Origin: Methylococcus sp. EFPC2
Lineage (GTDB): Bacteria > Pseudomonadota > Gammaproteobacteria > Methylococcales > Methylococcaceae
DNA: 64,000 nucleotides
Direction of reading: 5' to 3'
Assembly: GCF_016925495.1 (NCBI RefSeq)
Contig: NZ_CP070491.1
Span: forward strand, 2,108,001-2,172,000
Both the position numbers and the translations under genes were made by a program. Positions within the stretch are counted from its first letter, which is position 1. The number at the start of each line of letters is the position of its first letter. This document shows positions 44,289 to 53,811 of this stretch, piece by piece. The notes beneath the pieces are model-generated. The model was not told the origin of the DNA. It saw only the letters and a list, made by a program, of their open reading frames with translations, and did no database searches.

Positions 44289-45365
44289 CTATATCGCCAG
44301 GGCGCCGAATGCGTCGTGATCCGTCACCGCCGCGGTCGCCCGGCGGATCAGGCCGAGATTGCTGTCGAGATCCATCAAGCCGCCTATCGCCAGCGTCAGC
44401 AGCATAGCCTCGAACGGATAAGCGAGATGCGCGCGATAACGCAGCCGGGCCTGGACCTCGTCCAGTTCGGCGACGCCGTGCCTTTCGAGGGCGCACAAAT
44501 AGAGATCCAGCAGCGCTTCTTCGTGCGCCCTGCGGCATTCCGGCTCCAGCGAGGTGGCCAGGAAATAGGCGACATCGCCCATGCCCTCCCCCATCCGCAC
44601 CAATTGCCAGTCCAGTAACCCCGGCTGGCCCTGGGAAGTCCAGAACAGGTTGCCCGGATGGCAATCGTGGTGGACCAGCGTTTTGGGACCCAGCGCCAGC
44701 CGCCGCATGACTTCGCGGCGACGGCGGGCATATCGCAGTGCAGGCGCGTGAAACCCGGCCGGGACCAGATCGCCCGCGAGCGACAATCCCCGCTTCATCA
44801 GCGGCACGGCCATGACGGTTCCCAGAACGTCTTCCGCAGACACCGAACCGGATAACCAGCGATGCCGGTGAACGAGTGCCGGCTTGTTCCAGAATTGGGC
44901 GTGGAATTGCGCGAGGTGCTCGACCACCTGAGAGGCCTGCCGGAAGGACAATGCATCAGATGGATTACCCGGCACGCCGCCGAACTCCGTCACGTCGGAC
45001 AATACCAGGGTGGCTCCCCGACCGAACCGGCTCTGAGCCGCCAGGCTCGGGGCCAGCTTGACCGGCACGGAATGCGACACGTCCCTATAGAATCGCACTT
45101 CCTTATGCATGAAGCGCGGCAAGCCGGTGACGACGCGGGATTTCAGCGTCGTCGACGGCACCTTGACGAACCAGCGCGTGGGCAGGCGGTCGGGCGCATC
45201 GTGCTCGACCACCACGCGAAACCGGGTAGTGGTGCCGACGTCGACGGACTGAAGTTGTACGTCCGACACCCGGGCATCCGCCGCATGGTGACTGACGATA
45301 CGCTGGGCCCAAGGCACGCTCAAATCACTGGGCCCGTGCACGAGTATATTCTGCTTGGAGTTCAT
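44289..45365 (-). CDS. Aminoglycoside/ecdysteroid kinase-like phosphotransferase
   Basis: The 358-residue kinase-fold protein has the catalytic loop Leu-Val-His-His-Asp-Cys-His-Pro-Gly-Asn-Leu-Phe-Trp (HxDxxxxN) and the metal-binding Leu-Leu-Asp-Trp-Gln (DFG equivalent). An N-terminal Lys in Trp-Phe-Val-Lys-Val serves ATP binding. Similar proteins phosphorylate sugars, choline, antibiotics or sterol-like molecules; the length and Trp-Phe-Val-Lys-Val style point to the EcKL/CHK-like branch. It lies 81 bases from the AsmA gene on the same strand, and might share a transcript with it. Confidence 0.75.
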   Translation of the reverse strand: MNSKQNILVHGPSDLSVPWAQRIVSHHAADARVSDVQLQSVDVGTTTRFRVVVEHDAPDRLPTRWFVKVPSTTLKSRVVTGLPRFMHKEVRFYRDVSHSVPVKLAPSLAAQSRFGRGATLVLSDVTEFGGVPGNPSDALSFRQASQVVEHLAQFHAQFWNKPALVHRHRWLSGSVSAEDVLGTVMAVPLMKRGLSLAGDLVPAGFHAPALRYARRRREVMRRLALGPKTLVHHDCHPGNLFWTSQGQPGLLDWQLVRMGEGMGDVAYFLATSLEPECRRAHEEALLDLYLCALERHGVAELDEVQARLRYRAHLAYPFEAMLLTLAIGGLMDLDSNLGLIRRATAAVTDHDAFGALAI

Positions 45366-45581
45366 CCGGCTCGCTTATCCGCTCGCTCAAATTTCGAGTA
45401 TGGAACCTAAGAACCGCAGCCGGACGCGCCCTATTGCGCGGTAAACGGGGCGTCTGATCTGCCGGGGCATGATGGAGTCCCATAGTCTAAATGATGTTAC
45501 GGAATCGCGAGCAGGCGCGTGCCCGTCATGGGGGAAAAATGTCCGCCGGGGCGCCGCGTTCGGTCCGTCCCGGACTTTGCC

Positions 45582-46598
45582 TCAACTCCAGGGCGACCGG
45601 TCGGCCTCGGGCAATTGCTCCTGCCGGTCCCAATGGCTCTTGACGGCCAGCACCTTGGGCAAGAGGCCCCTGAATGCATCCACCAGGCGGCTTTCCAGAT
45701 GTACCCCGGAGGCCTGGTCCAGCGTCGCCAAGGCGCGTTCCAGCGGCCAGGCATCCTTATACGGCCGTTTCATGGTCAGCGCGTCGAATACGTCCGCCAC
45801 AGCGACGATGCGCCCGCTCTCGGGAATGTCGGTGCCGGCGAGGCCCTGGGGATAGCCGCTGCCGTCCCATTTTTCGTGATGATGCAAGGCCACCTCGGCC
45901 GCGAGCTGGAAAACCGGGGCATCGCTCTTGCGGAGGATCTCGTGGCCGATCCGGGGATGGGTTTTCATGATGGCCCATTCGTCGGGCTCGAGCTTGGCCG
46001 GCTTTTTCAATACCGCGTCCGGAATGCCGATCTTGCCGGTATCGTGCATCGGCGCGGCCAGTTCGAGCAGGCTGGCCTTCTCCTCGTCCCAGCCGACCGC
46101 CTCGGCCAGTAATCGGCTATAGGCTGCCATGCGCCAGATATGCACGCCGGTGTCGGTATCGTTGTAATGGCCGGCTTCGCCCAGCATATGAATGGCCGCG
46201 CGATGACTGGCTTCCAGCGACGCGGCACGCACCAGGGACAGATGGGTGCGCACGCGGGAGCGAACGACGGCCGGTGAAATCGGCTTGGTGATGTAATCCA
46301 CGCCGCCGGCATCGAAACCCGCCTGCTCGTCGACCTCGTCGGACAGGCCGGTCACGAAGATGACGGGGATATCCTCGGTCCGCGATTCGCTCTTCAACCG
46401 GCGGCAGACCTCATATCCGTTGATGTCCGGCATCTGGACGTCCAGCAGGATCAAGGCCGGATTATGCTTGGCCACCGCTTGCAGGGCTTCGACACCGCTG
46501 CGCGCAAACACCAGCCGATAATGATGCTGCAGAACCTGGCGCATGAGCGCCAAGTTATTGGGCTCGTCGTCGACACATAAGATGGAAACCTGGGGCAT
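45582..46598 (-). CDS. Response regulator with HD-GYP domain
   Basis: The 338-residue protein has an N-terminal receiver (Cys-Val-Asp-Asp-Glu, phospho-acceptor Asp in Leu-Leu-Asp-Val-Gln-Met-Pro, Lys in Thr-Lys-Pro). It is followed by an intact HD-GYP domain (His-Asp-Thr-Gly-Lys-Ile-Gly and His-His-Glu-Lys-Trp-Asp-Gly-Ser-Gly-Tyr-Pro), which hydrolyses cyclic di-GMP. No DNA-binding domain is present. It lies 66 bases downstream of the giant hybrid kinase on the same strand and is its probable partner, linking the sensed signal to cyclic di-GMP levels. Confidence 0.93.
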   Translation of the reverse strand: MPQVSILCVDDEPNNLALMRQVLQHHYRLVFARSGVEALQAVAKHNPALILLDVQMPDINGYEVCRRLKSESRTEDIPVIFVTGLSDEVDEQAGFDAGGVDYITKPISPAVVRSRVRTHLSLVRAASLEASHRAAIHMLGEAGHYNDTDTGVHIWRMAAYSRLLAEAVGWDEEKASLLELAAPMHDTGKIGIPDAVLKKPAKLEPDEWAIMKTHPRIGHEILRKSDAPVFQLAAEVALHHHEKWDGSGYPQGLAGTDIPESGRIVAVADVFDALTMKRPYKDAWPLERALATLDQASGVHLESRLVDAFRGLLPKVLAVKSHWDRQEQLPEADRSPWS

Positions 46599-46664
46599 CC
46601 TCTGACTCCTGTCGTTAAAAAACCCAGCGTCAATCCGCCCCGAGGGACTCGGAGCATCCCGTAA

Positions 46665-49600
46665 TCATCGAGCCGTAAGGCCCGATTCCGTATCTCGTGG
46701 ACTGTCCAGCGCCGCGAGCAGCGTTCGGGTCAACGCCTCGGCGCCGCGGAAATCGAAGGCATCGATCAACTCCCTCAACTGGCCGACCTGCCCGGCGGAC
46801 AGAACGACGGCCAGCTCCGACAGCAGCGGCTCGACCTCGCCGGGGTCGTCCCTGTCGAGCAAGCTTAAGAAACGCCCGAGCAACTCCCGGCTGTCGGCAT
46901 TCGCCGGCGCGATTGCCGGCTGGGCACTGTCCTCGGCGGCGTATTCGGCGATCGCGCGACGCGTTTCGTCCAGCGCGAGGTGGAGGGCCTCGGCCAGACT
47001 GGACGCTTCGCCGCCTTCGCGCAGCGTCTGTTCGATGGCGCCGGCCATGCCGGCGGCCCGGGACAAGGCCAGCGAGCCGGCGGCCCCACGCAGTTTGTGC
47101 GCAATCGCCGCGGCCGCATCGCGCTCGGAATTCTTCAATGCTTCGGCGATGGCGTGGCCGTCGCCGCAGTGGCTGTGGGCGAAGGTCCGCAGGTATTTCC
47201 GATAGACCGCCGCATCGCCCCAGAGATTCAGGCCCTGATCGACCGCCATCAGAGGAAGCAGGGCCGCGTCGGACGCCGGCTCTGCGGGCGGCGCAGACGG
47301 CGCCGAAGGACGGTCGTGCGAACCGCGCGTCAGATTCCGCAGCAACGCAACCAAGTCCTCGACGACGAAAGGCTTGGCGATGAAGCCATCCATGCCGGAG
47401 GCGAGCGCGGCGTCGTGCTGGTTGCGGAAGGCGCCCGCGGTCAAAGCCACGACCGGAAGCTGGGCCAGCGCCGGCGTCTGGCGTATTTCCCGCGTCGCTT
47501 CGTAACCGTCCATGACGGGCATCTGCACGTCCATCAAAACGATGTCGAAACCTTGGGGATCGGCCGACAACTGCGTCAGCGCGTCCCGGCCGTCCACGGC
47601 GAGTTCGACCTTCGCGCCCTCGCCCTCCAGGATGCGGCAGGCCACCTCGCGGTTGATCTCGCTGTCGTCCACCACCAGCACGTGCAGACCGGCGAGACGC
47701 TGCACGGCAGCGGTCTCGACAGCCTGCCCCAGATCGCCCCGGCGACTTTTCGCTTCCAGCACGGCGTTGTACAAGCAGGAACTGGTGACCGGCTTGGTCA
47801 GGATGACGTCCACCAACTCGCTGCCGGGCTGGGCCATCAATTGCTCGCGATCGTGAGCCGTCACCATGACGATGATGGGTCGCTGTTCGTCCCCCAGCAT
47901 GTCCCTGATCGAGGCGGCGGCGGCCAGACCGTCCACCTCGGGCATGCGCCAGTCGAGCAGCAATACGTCGAACGGCTTGTCGGATGTGCGGCTGTCCTCG
48001 ACGGATGCGATGGCGGCACGGCCCGAATCGACCGCTTCCGCGTTCCAGCCGAGACTGTTCGCCCGCTCGGTCAGCATATTGCGCGCCAGCGCGTGGTCAT
48101 CGGCGATCAACACGCGCTGCAAGGCCATGGAAGGCGTCGCGCAACCGTTCGCATCGATCTTTTCGAAGGAAATCTCGAAGGAAAACTCGCTGCCCACGCC
48201 GGGCGTACTCGCGACGCGGAGTTCGCCGCCCATCAACTCCACCAGACGACGGCTGATGGCCAAACCCAGGCCAGTGCCGCCGAAACGGCGGGTGGTGGAC
48301 GTGTCTCCCTGCGCGAAGGGAGAAAAAATTTCCTTCTGCTTGTCGAGCGGAATGCCGATGCCGGTGTCGCGCACGGCGAAGCTCAAGCGGACCCTATCGC
48401 CACCGTTGTCGACGCGAGTGATGGCGACGACCACTTCGCCCTGCTCGGTGAACTTGATGGCATTGCTGGTCAGATTGATCAATACCTGGCCCAGCCGCAA
48501 GGGGTCGCCCTTCAGCGCGTCGCAACCGGCCGGGGCGGACCCTACGACCACCTCGATGCCCTTGGCGCCGACGGCCGAGGACATGATGGTGGCCACATTG
48601 TCCAGCACCTCGCCGAGGCCGAAGGGCACTTCCTCGATTTTCAGGCGCTGGGCTTCGATCTTGGAAAAGTCCAGGATGTCGTTGATCAGCCCGAGCAAGG
48701 AACGGCCGGCATGGTGGATCTTTTGCACCATATCCCGCACCGGCGGCGACAGTTCGCTTTTGCCCAGGAGATAGGCCAGACCCAGGATGGCATTCATGGG
48801 CGTACGGATTTCATGGCTCATATTGGCCAGGAAATCGGATTTGACCTGCGCCATGTGTTCCGCTTGAGCCCTGGCATCCATCAGCTCGGCATTCGCTTTT
48901 TCCAGTTGCTGCGTGCCGTCCCTGAGGGCCTCCTGGGCAGCCACGTCCGCGCTGATGTCTTCGTTCGTGCCGACCATGCGGGTGGCCCGGCCGGATTCGT
49001 CGTGATGCACCCGGGCCAGAGCGCGGATCACGCGCACCTCGCCGTCGCCGCGGCGGATGCGAAAACGGGTGTCGAACGGCCGGCCGCGCTCTATCGAATC
49101 CTGCAGCGCGGCTTCCGCGGCAGGCCGATCCTCGGGCAACACGCTGTCGCGCCAGGTTGCGTAGGCGTTGGCCAAGGTGGCTCTATCCTTGCCGTAGATC
49201 GCGATCATGGAGTCGTCCCAGGACAGCTGTCCTGTCGTCAAATCGTATTCCCACACCCCGACGCCGGCGGCTTCGGTCGCCAGTTGCAGACGCTCCGCGT
49301 TCTTCCTCTGCAGCGCCTCCTGTTCGGCGAGCAGGGATTCGCTGCGTTTGCGCTCGGTCAGGTCCACCGCAATGCCGAGATATCCCATGATGGGCCCGCC
49401 ATCCTCCCGCAGCGTGCTGACGGTCAACAGGACCGGCAGGCGCCGGCCATCCTTGCGGATGTAGGTCCACTCGCTGACATTGCCCCCCTCCTGCCGCGCC
49501 GCGGCGGCGAAAACCTCGAAACCCGGGGGTATCGGCCTGCCCAAGGCTCGCGTGAGGGCCGCCGCCTTGCCCGCCACCTCTTGCCGGTCGTGAAAAATCT

Positions 49601-51566
49601 CCGGCGTGGTCCGGTCTATCACGTCGTCGGCGCGATAGCCCAACATGGCCTCGGCGGCGGGGTTGAACACCGTGATCGTGCCGCGTGTGTCGGTCGCGAT
49701 CACGGCGTTGCCGGCGTTGGCCAATATGGCGTGCTGCAGGGCCGCATAAGCCTGCAGTTGAGCAGTGCGCTCGACGACCTGCTGTTCCAGCGTGGCGTTG
49801 AGGGCGAGTATCCGCTCCTGAGCCTGCTTGCGCGCGGTGATGTCGATGATCGATGCCAGGGTGTACAAGTCGTCAAGCATGTCGACGGGATTGAGGCCGA
49901 TCTCGATGGGAACCTCGGTTCCATCCTTGCGGACCCCGTACAGCTCGCGGCCAGCGCCCATAGCCCTAGCCTTGGGCGAGCGGAAATAGCTGTCGACCTG
50001 AGCCGGATGATGATTGCGAAAATTCGCGGGGACCAGGATTTCGACGGTTTCTCCCACCAACTCCTCACGCGTATAACCGAACATCTCCTCTATCCCGCGG
50101 TTGACCAGCGTGATCCTGCGCATGCGATCGACCATCAGCAGGGCGTTGGGCGCCGCTTCGAACACTCGCCGGAAACGCTCTTCCGCACGTTTGCTGTCGG
50201 TGATATCGCGCACCGTTTTGGCCGCGCCCACGACACGCCCATCGGACCGCACGATGGGGGCCACCGCGACCGACACGTCGATGAGCCGGCCGTCGCGATG
50301 CCGGCGCACACTGGTGAAATGAGCCACGCATTCACCCTGTGCGATGTGGGCCAGGAGCTCCGCTTCCTCGGCCAGCCGGTCCGGCGGCACGATCAGATCG
50401 GTCAGGAGCCTGCCCACGGCCTCCTGTTCGGTGTATCCGAACAGCGCTTCGGCGCCCTTGTTCCAACTGGTCACGCGGCCGTCCAGCGATTTGCCGATGA
50501 TGGCGTCTATCGTGCTGTCGACGATCGCCGCCAGTTGCGACCGCGCGATGCTGGCATGCAGCCGCCGCCTTATGCTGCGCAGATAGACATAGAGCAGGAG
50601 GGCCAGCAAGGCGGCCAGCAACGCGATGAAGCTGGTCGCGGCCGCCGGGCTGAACAGGTTCAGGCGGGTCAGGAACACCGGCAGCGCCTTGACCTCGACC
50701 TGCCATTGGCGGCCGAAGACCGCGATCGGTATCCGTTTGACCAGGCCGTCGACCTCCGCCCGCTCGTTTCCCGGAGAGCGGAAGAAGGACTCCGGCGCTT
50801 CGCTGTCGGTGACATCGGTCAAAGCGAGGGTGAACTCCTGTTCGTGAAAATCGAAGTCCGCCAGGATCTCGTCGATGACCAGCGGCGCGTACACCCAACC
50901 CAAGGTCGCGGCCATGCGCTGGCCCGGAGTCACCGGCGTTTCGCCCAGACGATAGACCGGCAACAGCAACAGGAAGCCCCGGTTGGCCCGGCCGGGCGCT
51001 TGCACCAGCGTGACGCTCCCGGTCAGCGTGGGCTTGCCGCTGAGCATCGCCGAGATAGCCGCGTCGCGCCGGGTCGATTCCGAGGCGATGTCCAGACCGA
51101 TGGACTCGCGGTTGGCGTCCTCCGGTTCGATGTACTGGATGACGAAAAGGTCGCCCGCATGGGGTTCCAGCTGTTGGATCGCGAAACCGGGGGCGCCGTC
51201 GTCGCGCGCCGAGGACACGAAGTCGTCCTTTTGCTCGGGCGCCACGCGACGGATGAAGCCATAACCCCGGGCGCCGGGAAATTCGCGGGCCAGCTCGCGG
51301 GAATCGCTGTATAGACGAAAGCGCTGGCGGGTGATCGTCGTGCCGCCGGCGCCGATGACGGCCCCTCGTGTGCCCCGCAGGCCGTATTCGTAGGTCTGCA
51401 GGCGCGCCGTCAACTGGCCTGCGACGCGATCCGCCAGAACGTCGAAGCGCGTCTGTGCCAAAGCGGCATTGTCCGCGTGCAGACGGAAAGCCTCGGTGCC
51501 GGCGATCACCAAGCCGACCACGAACAGGGCCAGCGGAATCAGGGTCGGGTTGGTGAATATCCTCAT
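46665..51566 (-). CDS. Hybrid sensor histidine kinase (CHASE, PAS x4, HK, REC x2, Hpt)
   Basis: The product is 1,633 residues from ATG 51566, chosen because AAGG lies six bases upstream; ATG 51599 would add 11. In order: a membrane helix, a periplasmic CHASE-like domain (about 55-280), a second helix (about 310-330), then four PAS-type domains with PAC linkers (about 345-890). The HisKA (Met-Ser-His-Glu-Ile-Arg-Thr-Pro) lies near 916. The ATPase domain shows Asn-Ala-Ile-Lys-Phe and Gly-Thr-Gly-Leu-Gly-Leu. Two receivers (Asp near 1203 and 1344) and a C-terminal Hpt (Ala-His-Lys-Leu-Arg-Gly-Ala-Ala-Gly-Ser, near 1490) complete the phosphorelay. The ligand is unknown. Confidence 0.93.
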   Translation of the reverse strand: MRIFTNPTLIPLALFVVGLVIAGTEAFRLHADNAALAQTRFDVLADRVAGQLTARLQTYEYGLRGTRGAVIGAGGTTITRQRFRLYSDSRELAREFPGARGYGFIRRVAPEQKDDFVSSARDDGAPGFAIQQLEPHAGDLFVIQYIEPEDANRESIGLDIASESTRRDAAISAMLSGKPTLTGSVTLVQAPGRANRGFLLLLPVYRLGETPVTPGQRMAATLGWVYAPLVIDEILADFDFHEQEFTLALTDVTDSEAPESFFRSPGNERAEVDGLVKRIPIAVFGRQWQVEVKALPVFLTRLNLFSPAAATSFIALLAALLALLLYVYLRSIRRRLHASIARSQLAAIVDSTIDAIIGKSLDGRVTSWNKGAEALFGYTEQEAVGRLLTDLIVPPDRLAEEAELLAHIAQGECVAHFTSVRRHRDGRLIDVSVAVAPIVRSDGRVVGAAKTVRDITDSKRAEERFRRVFEAAPNALLMVDRMRRITLVNRGIEEMFGYTREELVGETVEILVPANFRNHHPAQVDSYFRSPKARAMGAGRELYGVRKDGTEVPIEIGLNPVDMLDDLYTLASIIDITARKQAQERILALNATLEQQVVERTAQLQAYAALQHAILANAGNAVIATDTRGTITVFNPAAEAMLGYRADDVIDRTTPEIFHDRQEVAGKAAALTRALGRPIPPGFEVFAAAARQEGGNVSEWTYIRKDGRRLPVLLTVSTLREDGGPIMGYLGIAVDLTERKRSESLLAEQEALQRKNAERLQLATEAAGVGVWEYDLTTGQLSWDDSMIAIYGKDRATLANAYATWRDSVLPEDRPAAEAALQDSIERGRPFDTRFRIRRGDGEVRVIRALARVHHDESGRATRMVGTNEDISADVAAQEALRDGTQQLEKANAELMDARAQAEHMAQVKSDFLANMSHEIRTPMNAILGLAYLLGKSELSPPVRDMVQKIHHAGRSLLGLINDILDFSKIEAQRLKIEEVPFGLGEVLDNVATIMSSAVGAKGIEVVVGSAPAGCDALKGDPLRLGQVLINLTSNAIKFTEQGEVVVAITRVDNGGDRVRLSFAVRDTGIGIPLDKQKEIFSPFAQGDTSTTRRFGGTGLGLAISRRLVELMGGELRVASTPGVGSEFSFEISFEKIDANGCATPSMALQRVLIADDHALARNMLTERANSLGWNAEAVDSGRAAIASVEDSRTSDKPFDVLLLDWRMPEVDGLAAAASIRDMLGDEQRPIIVMVTAHDREQLMAQPGSELVDVILTKPVTSSCLYNAVLEAKSRRGDLGQAVETAAVQRLAGLHVLVVDDSEINREVACRILEGEGAKVELAVDGRDALTQLSADPQGFDIVLMDVQMPVMDGYEATREIRQTPALAQLPVVALTAGAFRNQHDAALASGMDGFIAKPFVVEDLVALLRNLTRGSHDRPSAPSAPPAEPASDAALLPLMAVDQGLNLWGDAAVYRKYLRTFAHSHCGDGHAIAEALKNSERDAAAAIAHKLRGAAGSLALSRAAGMAGAIEQTLREGGEASSLAEALHLALDETRRAIAEYAAEDSAQPAIAPANADSRELLGRFLSLLDRDDPGEVEPLLSELAVVLSAGQVGQLRELIDAFDFRGAEALTRTLLAALDSPRDTESGLTAR

Positions 51567-52151
51567 GACACGCCTTGTGATCACTCTATCCTTAACCATC
51601 GTGTTTATTCGTACTCACCGGGTAGGCGGGGCCTATCTCCCCCAGGCCCGTATCGAGCGGGAATAAATTCCCGTAGGGATAGCGAACACGGCTAAGCTGA
51701 TCGACCGCTTCGTCGACGACAGACCGGCTTCCACCGGCCCGGGTTCTCGACGAACCGTTGACCGTGGACGCAACGAGAAAGCGGTAATCCGTAGTGATCC
51801 CGGGCTGCAATTTCATCCTACGGCCCGCGCTACTCCAACAAAGCCTTGCATGGCTCATGGCTACTCCCACGCACTGATCGATACCGACGCAACGTGTCCG
51901 GCGACGGGACGAGGAACCCGAACCCGGTCACTCATTTCTTAGCTCGCCATACAGCGTCCAAATGCCGTACAGGGAACACCAGCGGCCAACCAGCAAAACG
52001 CGAGTGATGCAATATCACGGTCCGTTCGGCTTGGCAACGAAACTCCGTGTCAATACGACAATTTCTACTGCCTTAACGATCCGTGTCCGGGGCCCGGCTG
52101 GTCCCTACGCCCATCTGACCGATGGCCAAATTTCCGCGGGCCCCAAAAAGA
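51567..52151. other. Intergenic, no gene seen
   Basis: The 585 bases upstream of the hybrid kinase contain a short palindrome (GGGAATAAATTCCC, 51659-51672) and no reading frame I trust. The kinase promoter should lie near 51600-51700 on the minus strand. No tRNA or RNA gene was recognised. Confidence 0.4.
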
Positions 52152-52178
52152 AAAATCCCGGCGCATGACCGGGATTTT
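52152..52178 (-). terminator. Rho-independent terminator of the small membrane gene
   Basis: AAAATCCCGG (52152-52161) pairs with CCGGGATTTT (52169-52178) around a seven-base loop. Read on the minus strand the stem is followed by a T-rich run (TTTTTCTTTTT). It lies 26 bases after the stop at 52204. Confidence 0.85.
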
Positions 52179-52203
52179 CAAAGGGAAAGCCTTGCGACGA
52201 GGC

Positions 52204-52404
52204 TTAGATTTCGTTTTCGCATGGAATACCCGGCTTGCTGATTTTCCGAGACAAGAAACGGTTCAGCAAACCGATGCCGAATCCGAGCGGTATGATCCAG
52301 GGGAACTCCAGCACGGCCGAAACGGCGAGGATCAAGACCACCAAGCCGAAGACCGCGAGCAAGACCCCGAAAGGCGAAAGCAATATCAGCAACAAAAAGT
52401 GCAT
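52204..52404 (-). CDS. Small two-helix membrane protein
   Basis: The 66-residue product has two hydrophobic segments (about 2-30 and 33-47) with a short Arg/Lys tail. GGAGGTAGT precedes the ATG, and a clear terminator follows, so this is a complete small transcription unit. I do not recognise a family. Confidence 0.65.
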   Translation of the reverse strand: MHFLLLILLSPFGVLLAVFGLVVLILAVSAVLEFPWIIPLGFGIGLLNRFLSRKISKPGIPCENEI

Positions 52405-52536
52405 AACTACCTCCAGAATTTATGCTTCGGAAACAATCATACCGAATTCCTGGAGATTTAGTCTGAAATGCATTGTTTGCATACAGGAAACTTATACGTT
52501 CCCAAAAGCGTAACTATTTCTGATCCAGACGATAAA

Positions 52537-53811
52537 TCAAAGCTTATGTTTGGCCGGATCGCCAGCCTCCGCGAGATGTCCGGCCAGCGGGCGCCGGTTG
52601 GCCCGCACGATGTCCCGAATCAAGGCCTCCGCGCCCTCCAGCTGACGGCTGTAAACCTCCGTTCGGTAGGCATCCGCCGGCAAGGGGGTCAGCGGTTCCA
52701 GCACCGGGCGACCGGGCGATCCGGTATCGATGCGCGCAAGCGCAGACAAGCCGGGACGCAAAGGATGGGCCTTGAGCTCTTCGGCCCGCAATCCGATGCG
52801 CACCGGAACCCGCTCGCGGATATGGATGTAGTTGCCGGTGGCGTTGTCCGGCGGCAGCAGGCCGAACACGCTGCCCGTGCCGGGCGCCAGCCCCAGCACC
52901 TCGCCGTGGTAGACGACGCCGGAGCCGTACAGGTCGACCGTGATCTCCACCGGCTGGCCGGGCCTGACGTGGGTCAACTCGTCCTCGAGGAAATTGGCGT
53001 CGATCCACAAATAATCCAGCGGCACGATGGCCAGCAGCGGCGTCTCCGGCTTTACCTGGTCGCCCGGCAGGATGGCGCGCTTGGCCACATAGCCCGAGGC
53101 CGGGGCGACGATGTCCTGGCGGACGCGGCTCAAGTACGCCTGCTTGAGCGCAGCCGCGGCCTGCCGGACTTTCGGGTTGTCCTCCGGTGTGGTGGCCTGC
53201 ACCCGCGCATCGGCGCCGGCCAATTCGGCGCGCGCCTGGCGAACGTCCGCTTCGAGTTCGCGGAAATGGTATTCGGTATCTTCGACCTGCTGTCCCGACA
53301 CCGCGCCCTCGCCGGCCACGCTGCGGTAACGGGATAGATCGCGGCGCACGCGGTTCAGCATTGCTTCCTTGGCGGCGAGTTTCTCACGCAATTCCTCGCT
53401 CCGGCTAAACAGGGTTTCGACCTCGCGCACGGCATCCGCCAGATCGGCCTCGGCCTGCTCCAAGGCGACCTGAGCCTGCAATCCGTCCAGGCGCACCAGC
53501 ACATTGCCCTGCCGGACGTACTGGGTGTCGTCGGCGCGGACATCGACGACCGTACCGCTGGTCTGCGCCTTGAGGGGGACCAAATTGCCCGCGACATAGG
53601 CGTCGTTGGTGACGACGTAGCGGCTGGCGCAGACCCGCCAGTAAAGCGCGTAGCCTAGCCCCGTGACCAGCACGAGAACGGAAATCACGGCCAGCCGGTG
53701 GGTACGCCGATCCAGCCGCTCGCGGTAGCGCAGGCTGCGGACCGTGTGTTTTTTCACCAGTCGCCTGATCGCTTTGATTCCAGTGGGCTTGCCTTCGTGT
53801 CGTTTGCTCAT
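52537..53811 (-). CDS. EmrA/HlyD-family membrane fusion protein
   Basis: The 424-residue adaptor starts at 53811, overlapping the outer membrane factor stop (ATGA); an upstream extension of the frame is only a shadow. A basic N terminus precedes one membrane helix (about 41-60). Then come a biotinyl-lipoyl half (Val-Pro-Leu-Lys-Ala-Gln-Thr-Ser-Gly-Thr-Val), a long coiled coil (about 115-235), the second half (Ile-Val-Ala-Pro-Ala-Ser-Gly-Tyr-Val) and a beta-barrel (Pro-Gly-Gln-Pro-Val-Glu-Ile-Thr-Val-Asp). It links the MFS pump at 55277 to the outer membrane channel at 53808. Confidence 0.92.
   Translation of the reverse strand: MSKRHEGKPTGIKAIRRLVKKHTVRSLRYRERLDRRTHRLAVISVLVLVTGLGYALYWRVCASRYVVTNDAYVAGNLVPLKAQTSGTVVDVRADDTQYVRQGNVLVRLDGLQAQVALEQAEADLADAVREVETLFSRSEELREKLAAKEAMLNRVRRDLSRYRSVAGEGAVSGQQVEDTEYHFRELEADVRQARAELAGADARVQATTPEDNPKVRQAAAALKQAYLSRVRQDIVAPASGYVAKRAILPGDQVKPETPLLAIVPLDYLWIDANFLEDELTHVRPGQPVEITVDLYGSGVVYHGEVLGLAPGTGSVFGLLPPDNATGNYIHIRERVPVRIGLRAEELKAHPLRPGLSALARIDTGSPGRPVLEPLTPLPADAYRTEVYSRQLEGAEALIRDIVRANRRPLAGHLAEAGDPAKHKL

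Noticed and set aside
46980-51314. A 1,444-codon open frame on the plus strand
   Set aside because: It is exactly antisense to the hybrid kinase. Its His/Gln/Gly/Arg-rich composition is the usual shadow of a high-GC gene.
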